This document shows, one piece after another, positions 36,104 to 45,800 of a stretch of DNA of 64,000 bases. This stretch comes from Aquilaria yunnanensis (Eukaryota > Streptophyta > Magnoliopsida > Malvales > Thymelaeaceae). Numbering within the stretch: position 1 is the stretch's first letter; each line of letters starts with the position of its first letter. The DNA is taken from assembly GCA_039654915.1 (NCBI GenBank), contig CM077597.1, positions 35,252,001 through 35,316,000 of the forward strand. The letters run 5' to 3'. A model generated the notes under the pieces. It was not told where the DNA came from, ran no database searches, and saw only the letters and a list, made by a program, of their open reading frames with translations. Made by a program: the position numbers and the translations under genes.

Positions 36104-39100
36104 TACAAACCATCACCACGGGGCTCCCATCCTCGGAAAGAAAGCAGAAGGCCAGAGAGATTGCGGTCATGGAATATCAAAGCCCGACAAAGAAACTGGC
36201 TCGCAAGGACGGATCCACCGTCATCTTCCCCCATGACAATCCGCTGCTAATCATGGCAAGGATAGGGAACTGGGACGTCAAGAGAGTGTTGCTGGATGAT
36301 GCATCAAATACTGACGTCCTATTCTCGCATTTACTGCCGAATTTGGACGTCTCCAGCAGCGAGCTCAAGCCTGTCACCTCGCCTACCTTCGGGGTTGGAC
36401 TCGGATGGATCGACCTCCCCCTGATGATGAAAGGAACTTCGGTCGACGGAACAGCTGAGTTGTACGCCTCCACAATGGCGAGATTTATCGTCATGGACGT
36501 TCCTTCTTCGTACAACGCCATCCTTGGAAGGCAGACACAGGGAAACCTGCACATTCGCCCTGATGTGAAGTACTTGACTGTCACATTCGCCACCAAGGAT
36601 AGGGATGCAGAGGTCTTCATAGATCAAGCCGAGGTAAGGAAGGTGTTTGTGAAAGCACGAAAAGCTCCGGCAAATAACCTCGCACAAACAATGGAGGCAA
36701 AGGCACCAGAGAAGGGCAAAGAAGGAGAACCCCCAAGAGCGAAAACAGAAACAGTGGAACTTGTCCAAGGACAATCTACCCGAATAGGGAAGAGCTTGCC
36801 CGAAGGTGACAAGAAAAACCTTGTATCTTTTCCACTGGGAAATAAAGATCTCTTTGCCTACTCGCCGAAAGACATGCCAGGGGTGCACCCTGGCATAATA
36901 CAGCATAGCCTCAAAGTAAGCCCGGAAGCAAAGCCTGTCCGGCAAAAAAAGCGAAGCATCTCAGCCCATAAGAGCAACTTTGTGAAAACCGAAGTCCAAC
37001 GCCTGTTGGACGCTGAAGTCATCAGGGAGGTCAAATACCCCGAATGGTTAAGCAACGTGGTGATTGCCACAAAAGAAGGCAGCAGCAAACTTCGGATGTG
37101 CATCGACTTCAGAAACTTGAACGATGCTTGCCCGAAAGACTCATACCCTCTTCCGCCAATAGACCAACTGGTAGACTCAACTGCCGAATACGGGCTCCTA
37201 AGTTTCCTAGACGCTTTTAGTGGCTACCATCAAATAAGGATGGACCCCAAAGATGAAGAAAAAACCGCCTTCATCACCGAGGAAGGAACATACTACTACG
37301 TCAGGATGCCCTTCGGGCTTAAAAATGCAGGAGCCACCTACCAAAGGTTGATGAAAAAGGTCTTTAAGGACCAAATGGGGAGAAACATGGAGGTGTATGT
37401 TGATGATATGATAGTCAAAAGCAAGCTCCCTCGCAACCACGTTGCAGATCTAGAGGAAACCTTCCAAAAGCTCAAAGCCTTCTGGATTCGTCTCAATCCT
37501 GAAAAATGCATGTTCAGGGTGACCTCGGGAAAGTTCCTTGGGTACATGGTATCCGAAAGAGGCATCGATGCTAACCCCGAAAAAATTAAGGCTCTGCTCG
37601 AGTTCCGAACTCCTGCCACAGTAAGAGATGTGCAGAGACTCACCGAAAGAATAACCTCTCTTAGCAGGTTCATTTCCAGGTACGGAGATAGGTGTCGGCC
37701 TTTCTTCAAAGTCTTCACTAAGGCAGCAAAAAAGGAAGGCAACCTTGGAAGTGATGATCACCCTTGGGATCAAGACTGCCAAAAAGCCTGGGAAGAACTC
37801 AAAATCTACCTAGCCAGCCCTGCTGACTCTGCGACAACCTCGCGAGGGAGAACCCCTCGTATTATACCTTGCCGTCATGGAAAAAGCTGTGAGCTCGGTC
37901 CTCGTGAAAGAAGAAGGGCCAAAACAATGGCTGGTCTACTATGTAAGCAAATCCCTGCATGGCGCCGAAGTCAGGTACCCTCTGCTGCAAAAAGCTATAT
38001 ACGCCTTGGTGCTTGCAGGGAGAAGGCTGTGACCATACTTTCAGGCTCACCCCATCATCGTCCGAAGTAGCCTACCACTACGGGACGTTATGAGGAAAGT
38101 GGATCATTCGGGAAGGCTCTCCAAGTGGTGTATAGAGCTTGGCGAACACGATATCACCTATGAACCTCGGAAGGCCATAAAAGCTCAAGCACTGGCAGAA
38201 TTCATTGCCGAAATACCCACCACTAAGGACAGTCATCCAGATCTGAACGAAGGTGAGCCAGAATGAACCTTACATGTTGACGGAGCCTCGGGGTCCGAGC
38301 ACCAGGGAGCTGGGGTAATTATCAGAGGCCCCGAAGGCCTAGAGGTAATGAAGGCTATCAAGTTTACCTTCAACGTCACTAACAATGTGGCTGAGTATGA
38401 GGCCCTCATAGCGGGATTACGACTGGCCAGAAAAATCGGCGTGAGAAACTTAAAGGCTTACAGCGATTCCCAGCTAGTAGTTCGACAGACGGCAGGAGAC
38501 TATGGGGCGAAGGACCCAACCTTGGCAAAATACCACGAGCTGGTAGCAAAAATCATTCAAGAGTTTGACGCCGTACGGGTCGAACACGTACCTCGGCAGA
38601 AAAACACCGAGGCAGACTGCTTGGCGAAGTCAAAAACCTACACCGAGGTGCTAGACCATCCGAGCATCTCAGTGCTGAGCATATCGACCTCGGGAAAAGG
38701 CTGGAGGGATCCAATAAAAAGGTACCTCGCGGAAAATGTACTCCCCGAAGACCCCGGTGATGCTGCAAAACTGCGAAGGCGCTCCGGGCATTTCTTTCTG
38801 ATCGGTGAAGAACTATACCGACAGGGATACGCGAATCCACTGCAAAGATGTGTGAACGAAGAGGATACTGAAATAATCCTTGAAGAAGTCCACGAAGGCA
38901 TGTGTGGTTCACATATTGGAACCGATGCCCTGGCGGCAGTGATACTTTGCCAAGGATACTTCTGGCCTACCCTGAGAAAGGACGCAAGGCAGTTCATCCG
39001 GAAATGCGGTAGTTGCCAGAAACACGCGAACATCCAGAGGGCACCCTCGGAAATGGTAACCTCGGCTGACTATCCCTGGCCCTTCGCAGTCTGGGGTATA

Positions 39101-39937
39101 GACCTTATTGGGCCGCTCCCCTCAGCGCCCGGAGGCGTGAAATTCTGCGTGGTAGCGGTAGACTATTTCTCCAAATGGGTCGAGGCAGAACCACTAGCAA
39201 CTATCTCGGCAAAAGAAGTGCAGAAGTTTGTATGGAAGAACATTGTATGCAGATTCGGCATACCGAGGGTACTAGTGGCTGATAATGGATCCCAATTCAT
39301 AGACAAAGGATTCCAGGAATTTATCAGCAACCTCGGAATAAAGATGCACTTCGCCCCAGTAGCTCACCCCCAAAGCAACGGGCAGGTGGAAGTATCTAAC
39401 AGGACCATAAAAGATGGCCTGAAGAAGAGACTGGGGGAAGCAAAAGGGAAATGGCCAGGAGAACTCCAAAGCGTGTTATGGAGTTACCGAACGACGCCCC
39501 GAAGAGCCACAGGGGAGACTCCCTTCTCACTCGTCTTCGGAACAGAGGCCATCATCCCTATCGAGATAGTTAGACCATCAGTACGGGTGCAAGTATTTGA
39601 TGAAGGAGGAAACGACCTCGGCCTAAGAACGAAGCTCGACCTCGTCGGCGAGCACAAAGAAATAGCTGAGCTGAGAAGAAAAGCTTTCCAGCAAAGAGTG
39701 GCCGCGGCTATAAATTTACGAGCCAGGCCAAAAGAAATAAAAAAAGGGGACCTCGTTCTCCGAAAGGCTGACTTTGCACCCCGAAAGCCATCTCACAGGG
39801 TATTTCGCGCGAACTGGGAAGGACCTTATCTGGTTCTTGCCGAAGTACGAAAAGGCGTGTACAAACTTTGCGACGCCGAAGCCGTAGAATTGAAAAACAC
39901 TTGGCACTCAGATGCCTTGAAGAAATTCTACGCTTAA
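36100..39937 (+). pseudogene. pol: pol of element A (protease to integrase), broken
   Basis: Homologous to element B throughout. Protease remnant near 36289 (LLDDASNTDVLF; the Gly of the DxG box is Ala here). RT extends to about 37600 with an intact YVDD at 37396-37407. A 1-nt insertion near 37820 shifts the frame within the first RNase H. In the new frame a TGA at 38030-38032 replaces CGA and a TGA at 38264-38266 replaces TGG. From 38348 the frame is open through the second, archaeal-type RNase H and integrase (HHCC zinc region near 38890-39020; core D-D-E motifs WGIDLIG, VADNGSQF, NGQVEVSN) to the stop at 39935-39937. A small in-frame deletion removes six residues after FGVG. Confidence 0.9.
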
Positions 39938-40020
39938 GATGGAGCGGAAGGATTATGTTGTGCAAAAAATATCCTAAGTACAGAATGTCCTTGAGAAAGA
40001 ATTCTTAAGTGTACAAAATG

Positions 40021-40420
40021 GTGCAAGACAAAATTCCGCGAAGGTGTTCGCCATAAAAAAGCGCAGATGTGATTTTCCGAAGTCCCTTGAGCCATCATGC
40101 TCGGAAAAATGGAAAACAAAAATTTTGCGAAAGTACTCGCCGCAAAAAGCGCAGATATGATTTTCCGAAGTCCCTTGAGCCATCATGCTCGGGAAAATGG
40201 AAAACAAAAATTTTGCGAAAGTACTCGCCGCAAAAAGCGCAGATATGATTTTCCGAAGTCCCTTGAGCCATCATGCTCGGGAAAGTGGGAAACAAAAATC
40301 TTGCGAAAATACTCGTCGAAAAAAGCGGATAATAAATTTTGGTGACTGCAGGTTTCCTGAAGTCTCTTGAGCGAACTTGTTCGGGACAATGGAAATGCAA
40401 AATCTTGCAAAAAGACTTAG
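40021..40420 (+). repeat. 88-bp tandem array of element A
   Basis: AGTCCCTTGAGCCATCATGC starts at 40081, 40169 and 40257 (period 88), with diverged units on each side (the next AGTCTCTTGAG is at 40361). Lies between pol and the antisense gene, as does the array of element B. Confidence 0.9.
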
Positions 40421-40632
40421 CCAAAAAATATATTCATTAAGAATGATCAGGCTTACAAAGAAGAAGTGCCCGAAGAAGGAACACAAAAACGAAGAGGAAA
40501 AAAGGAAAAGGCCCCTAAAACAACCTAAGGGTTCTCGGCGTCCCGGGAGCCACCAGCCTCTGTGCCCTTTTCCACCACCTTCGGCGCCGGAATTGTGGAA
40601 GGCAGGTTCAGGTGCTCGATTTTGGACCAGGA

Positions 40633-40970
40633 TCACCGAGGCCCCTCGGGAATGATGAGAGCTTCCAAAAAAGAGAGGTCCAGACCTGGGAACCTCTCAA
40701 GGACTTGGTGCCGAGCAAGGCAGAATCCGTCTTGGAAGGCGACCTTGGTCATTTGGTCGGATTTGTCCTTCTCAACCTCAAGGTCCTCGAGCTCGTCCTT
40801 CAAGTCTGCAACCTCCTTCTTCAGCGCCTTCACCCTCTTCTTCGCATCGGGCTCCTTCTTCAAAGACTGGACCTCGGCTTCGAGAGCTTTTTTCTCACTC
40901 ACCAACGACCGAATGAGATTGTCAGAATCCGACTTATCTTTGAGAAGGTCTTGGTTGGCAGCAAGCATCC
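40633..40970 (-). pseudogene. Antisense gene of element A, 3' part of last exon, cut off by element B
   Basis: Minus-strand open frame ending at 40633. It encodes a Lys/Glu-rich coiled coil and the conserved tail (DQMTKVAFQDGFCLARHQVL) found in the last exon of the element B gene. It is the continuation of the exon that stops at 52135-52139: the two halves share the CATCC target duplication and rejoin in frame. The shorter C-terminus results from a TGA just after PEGPR. Confidence 0.88.
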
Positions 40971-41837
40971 TGATGGCCTGGGGCCTCATCGTTGTGAGTC
41001 ATGATGACTGTTGAAGAGACTTCTAGGAGGAAGAACGCCTGGAAGGTGGATCGCCCCAAGGAGAGTACCTGAAAAGCTGGTAAACAGGGTTAGGAGGCCC
41101 CTGGAGTGTTTTTCCGGGGGGGGAGCCTCCGACGCCCAAGTCAGTGGTGGCCGGAAAAAGGAGAAAGTCACTAGCTCAAAGAGAAAGGCAGAAAAGTCTC
41201 GCCTGGTATTTTCTCAGAGTGTGGGAGCTATATCTCCGGCCAACCAACCTCCTGTCAAGTATTTATTTCCTGTATATATAGGAATACCTAGCCCGTTCAG
41301 ATCATGACACGTGTGCGGTCGGATGCTCCTGAACTTCTGGGCGTAGGGGACAGATAGTTGGTAACCAGATGGCCTCGAGCCTTGTGCTGAGACGGGCCAT
41401 GATGTGATTCTGATGGCGTCTGCGCGTCAGGGCGACTTTTTACGTCTGTGGTGGGACGTGTCAGAGGCTTCCTTAAATGCTTCCTTAAATGCTCCTGCCG
41501 TACTCCCGAGGTCCTTGGGCGTGGTCGTCCTCTAGTTCAGACAGAGACTCTTCGGGAAGCATACCCTCAGTTCGGGGGTTCCCAGTTCCAGGGGGTTCCG
41601 CCTTCGGGGATATCATGTTCGGGCAGCAATGTCTGGTGCCACTTTTCCGAAGGCGCGCTGTTCACAACCTTGGGGGGCGAATAGAGTCCTCAAGTTTTAC
41701 TGGCGTGCCGAGGCTCGGAGCTCTCCGGCTATCTCCCGAGGTGCATGATTCCACCTGTTCCCGGGAAACGCCAGTTCTTCTGGCCATTGTTGTGGCCGGG
41801 TGTTCGGCCAGATTGAGGCGATAGCCTTTGGCTATCA
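40971..41837 (-). repeat. 3' LTR of element B (867 bp)
   Basis: In plus orientation TGATGGCCTGGG..TTGGCTATCA. Partner of 51268-52134. Confidence 0.96.
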
Positions 41838-41850
41838 CATGCCCCCCTCT
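41838..41850 (-). other. Polypurine tract of element B
   Basis: The minus strand reads AGAGGGGGGCATG directly before the 3' LTR; element A has GAAGGGGGGCATG at the same place. Confidence 0.8.
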
Positions 41851-42381
41851 GGAAAGCCGAAGTGAAGACTTCGGTTTGCATCTCTTTCCGAGGTTGTCGT
41901 TGGGAGTCTTGTCGGGAAGCATAACCTGTTCCGAGGTCGCACCTTTTGCCCGAGGATCTGGGCTGTTCGGCCTTGGCCTATTCTTTGGTGTCTCCGAGGC
42001 AAAGCCTGTACCGAAGATACACCTCTTGCCCAAAAGTCATGGGCTGTTCAGCCATAGCCTGTCTCTTGGTGTCCTCGAGGTGGCCTGCTTTTTATTTCTG
42101 CAGGTCTGATGGCCAAGCGTGTCAGACTGAGCGGCGCGTCTCCACTTTTCAGGGATGTCAAACGACGTGTCCCAATCAGGAGGTGTGTCCCGGTTTTCCA
42201 GGGACGTTTGGGGAGGCATGTCCCCTATTTCTGCGTAGCGGTTGACACGCGGCTTCTTGCCATTGGAAGAGAGACGCGTCATTTACAGAGGGCGCGCCTT
42301 TTCGGGTGCAGCGGGCAGTTACGGCGACGGTTCGCCTCCAATGGGTACTTATGATCTCTTTTCGGCTACCCACCTTTGGCC

Positions 42382-42389
42382 TATAAATA
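42382..42389 (+). promoter_or_regulatory. TATA box of the element B antisense gene
   Basis: TATAAATA within GGCCTATAAATAGCCCATTCC, 300 bp before the ATG and followed by a CT-rich leader (CTCTCTCTCTCTCTGC at about 42427). The same 21-bp block occurs in element A at the same place relative to its antisense gene (54376-54383). A 12-codon upstream ORF starts at 42520 in B only. Confidence 0.75.
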
Positions 42390-42681
42390 GCCCATTCCAT
42401 CATAAGTCCCACTTACTGTTTTTCTGCTCTCTCTCTCTCTGCTTTGCCCTCTGTTCTTGCGTTTTATCTTGCTTTCTGTGGCGGAGCTTCTTTAATCAGA
42501 GCTTTTCCTACCAACTTTCATGACGGCATCCTCAGGCAAATCTTTTGGTGGGTTTTGATTTCCAGAGTACTCTGATTCCTCTATTTTTCTGAGTTTTTCT
42601 GGAAAACTGTTGTTTTTTTCCAAACTCGTCTTCTGAGTTTTTTCTGGAAACTATTTTCTTTTCCATCTCAAACTCTTTTCC

Positions 42682-45030
42682 ATGTCTACGATGCTTGTTC
42701 CCGAGAGCTGGAAACCTCTTCTGGCCCATCCTTGCTGTACCACCCCCGAAAAACTAGAGAGGTGGAAGAAAAAATTCTTTCTTCCCTCTTACGCTGTGAC
42801 CAGGCTGCCTCGTTCTAGCCATTTTGCTTTTTCAAACCGCGGCGATGAGGTTACCGTCTTCCGAGCCCAACTGAAGGCCGGACTTCGGTATCCTCCCCCG
42901 AAGGTGGTTTGCGAGTTCTGCCAATTCCATGGCATTGCTGTGAACCAGCTTCCCCCGAACGCGTACTGCTATTTTAACGCCTACCTCTGCATGTGTGGCG
43001 TGTTCGGGATAGAGCCCCACTTCATCATTTTCATGCAGTACTACAAGCTCTACGTGGTCCCGAAGGGTGGCTTCTATTTCCTGCTGCCTCGGGGATCCGG
43101 GAGCAAAAAATTCACCTTCACCTTCGACACGAAGGATAGCTGGCGGGGGTGGCAGCCTAAGTTCTTTTTCCTGAAGGTGGATAGGAACTGGTCTGATGTC
43201 CCGACCAGATGGGCTCAGGGAGTGCTGAACGCAGACGTCGTTGATCCGAGGATGCTGCTGACCCCACCGTTGGCTTCCGTGTTCGCGGATTTCGAGGCAC
43301 GCATTCGGGCAGTCGCTGACTGGGTTCCCGAGGTCTCTCCTCGTGCCCTTTACCCCTTTCCTATCAACTGGAGGTTGATGACCGAAGAAGTCCTTCGGGA
43401 GCTGAAAGTGGTTAAGGAGCACGAGACTGACCTCAATATGCCCGCTCCCGCCATCGCCGGGAAGGACTCCTGGCTGGTCAAGCTCCTTAAGGGGGAGACT
43501 TCTTTCGAATCTTTTGCCGAAAGTGAGTAATCTTCCACCCCTTTATATTTTTCCTCGGACTTACGCTGATATTTCTTCTCTTTTTCAGAGATGGGCGATG
43601 GGGCTGCCGCCTATTACAAGGCCCTCTTTTCTGGCCAAGTGGAGAAGGGGGAGCAGACAAAGAAGGCGGCTTCCCGAAGAAGGAAGTCGACAGGGGCGGG
43701 GCCCTCGGCGAAGCGAGCTAGGAAGGCTGTCCAGCCTCCTCAGCCAGAGCTTTCGGAAGAAGAAGCTGGCAAAGAGGCTGGTCTTGTTGAAATTTCACCG
43801 GCCGAGGTCCCCGCTACTTCCGCCGAGGTGCCTCCTCCCGACCTCGAGGCCCCCAGAAACATTGTAGTGGTAGAAGTACCTACTGCCGAGGAGCGGTATT
43901 GGCAGAAGGGTAAGGGTCTTTCTACCGAGGGGCCCGAGGATCCCGAGGACACTATCTCCGAGGTTCCTCCAGGTATGCCTTCAGCCGAAGTTCAGCTCCT
44001 TTGCTTTTCACGAATTTTTCTTCTACTCCTAACTTCCTTCTCACTTTCAGAGGAGCCTCTTACTGCTGGCTGGAGGGCCATTCATGAGAGGAAACGGGCC
44101 CTCCGCGATGCCAAAATCCCTGAGGGGAAGATCCCCTTGAAGCCCTTTTGGACAATCACGGAGGATATGAATTTGTTCTCCGACGATTGTCCAAAAATGA
44201 CAAAGGAGATTTGGAAGGGGATGACCACTGACGCCTCCTTCCGGGCCATTGCGGCGGCTCACCCGAGGGATAATACCCTCGCCGCAAAAGTCACCGAGCA
44301 TGCTGCTCAGGTATAGTCTTTACACTCTTTTTCCTCAATTTTCTAAGTGTTTAGATTTGTACTAACCTAGACTTTTGCCTTGCCGTAGCTGCTGGAGTAC
44401 GCTGGTTACCTCCGAGTTCGGGTGGCCAGAGAGGCTGCCTCCAAGGATGCGACTTCGCGGGAACTCAGTGAAGCGAAGGCTTCACTTGCGAAGGTGGTCG
44501 CCAGCAATCAGCAGCTGGCAGCGGATTGTTCTCAGCAAATCGCCGTCGTTCGGGAGGAGTTCTCGAAGAAGAGAGAAGAACTTGAAAAGGACTCTTCCCG
44601 GAAGATTGCCGACCTCGGCGACCAAGTAAAAGGGCTGCTCGCCGCCAACGGAGATCTTGTCAAGGACAAGGCTGTTTCTGACGGTCTTGCGGCGAGGTTG
44701 ACGGATGAGAATAATGCTCTCCGAGCCGAGGTCGAGGCTCTGAAGAAGGAGTCCGGAGGGACGCTGGGGATAAGCGAGCTGGAGGAGGAGATTGCTGAGC
44801 TGAGGGACGAGCTCAACGACCTTGGCGTTCAAAAACATACTTCTGATCAAATGGCCAAGGTCGCCTTTCAGGACGGCTTCTGCCTTGCTTGGCACCAAGT
44901 CCTGCAGAGGTTCCCAGATTTGGACCTCTGTTTTCTGGAGGGCCTAAATATTCCTGAGGGACCTCGGTGGCAGTGGTCCAAGGTCGAGCATCTGAAGCTT
45001 CCTGGTCTTCGTCCGCCCGGCTCTCCCTAG
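42682..45030 (+). CDS. Antisense four-exon gene of element B (Transposase_28-like / coiled-coil protein)
   Basis: Extra gene on the strand opposite to gag-pol, between pol and the 3' LTR. Exons: 42682-43522, 43589-43972, 44051-44310 and 44389-45030. Introns are 66, 78 and 78 bp; all begin GT (GTGAGT, GTATGC, GTATAG) and end AG after pyrimidine-rich tracts, and their phases (1, 1, 0) join exactly to give 708 aa. The first exon resembles the plant 'putative gypsy type transposon' family (Pfam Transposase_28): FRAQLKAGLRYPP at about residue 60, then a Cys/aromatic-rich core (CEFCQFHGIAV) and SWRGWQPKFFFL. Exon 2 has a basic bipartite NLS-like patch (RRRKSTGAGPSAKRARK) and a Pro/Glu-rich acidic stretch. 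Exon 4 is a Lys/Glu-rich coiled coil. Antisense ORFs at this position are known in Grande/RIRE2-like Tat elements; function unknown. Exon borders are predicted from sequence and from their conservation in element A. Confidence 0.85.
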
Positions 45031-45129
45031 TTTGTTTTAGGGCTCCTCTTATTTTTCTCCTTTGTGCTCCTTCTTTGGGCACTTCTTTTGTAAGGCAGCG
45101 TTTGCTCTAAATGAACAATCTTTTGGCTA

Positions 45130-45700
45130 AGTCCTTTCTTGCAAGTTTCTTCATTTCCACTGTCCCGAACACGTTTGCTCAAGAGACTTTCGGAAAACCT
45201 GCAACCAAAGAAACTTTTTACCTTCCTTTGTCCCGAGTGTGCTCGCTCAAGAGACTTTCTGGAAAGTTTGTAAAAATTTGGCTAAGTCTTTTGCAGGCTT
45301 TTTGTTCCCTTTTATCCCGAACATGTTCGCTCAAGGGACTTCGGAAAACCTTCAGCCAAATTTTTCTGTCTTCCTATTGTCCCGAGCATATTTGCTCAAG
45401 GGACTTAGGAAAATTTTCATGAGATTGCTCATTTCCCTTTTTCCCGAGCACGTTCGCTCAAGGGTGTTCGGAAATTACCTCTGCTTTTGTTTTGGCGTGT
45501 ACTTTTGCGAGATTCTTGCTTTCCCTTTTTCCCGAGCATGTTCGCTCAAGGGTGTTCGAAAAATTTTCTCTGCACTGATTATGCCGAGTACCTTTGCAAG
45601 ATTCTTGTTTCCCATTTTTCCCGAGCATAGTGGCTCAAGGGACTTCGGGAAGTCACATCTGCTTTTTTCGTGGCGAGCACCTTCGTGGAATTCTGTCTTG
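45130..45700 (-). repeat. Tandem array of element B, seven imperfect units
   Basis: Plus-strand motif CCCGA(G/A)(C/T)..GCTCAAG(A/G)G begins at 45164, 45232, 45316, 45381, 45443, 45531 and 45620 (spacing 62-89 bp). The unit is related in sequence to the 88-bp array of element A on the opposite strand (CTTGAGC..GCTCGGG). Confidence 0.85.
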
Positions 45701-45800
45701 GACAATTTGGTATACTTAAAAATTTTTCTCAAGACCATTCTTCTCCAGACCATTCTGTACTTAGAATATTTCTTGTACAATATATCTCCTCCGCTCAACC

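Noticed and set aside
36177..36620. Long open frames antisense to gag and pol in A and B (for example 36177-36945 minus, 48963-49578 plus).
   Set aside because: They lie opposite well-conserved coding sequence, have no motifs and no intron structure, and are the expected shadow frames of GC-rich coding DNA.
41448..42354. Several open frames on both strands within and next to the LTRs of B (also 51594-52121, 54520-55306).
   Set aside because: They fall within LTRs or the antisense-gene leader, differ between copies, and contain no recognisable domain.
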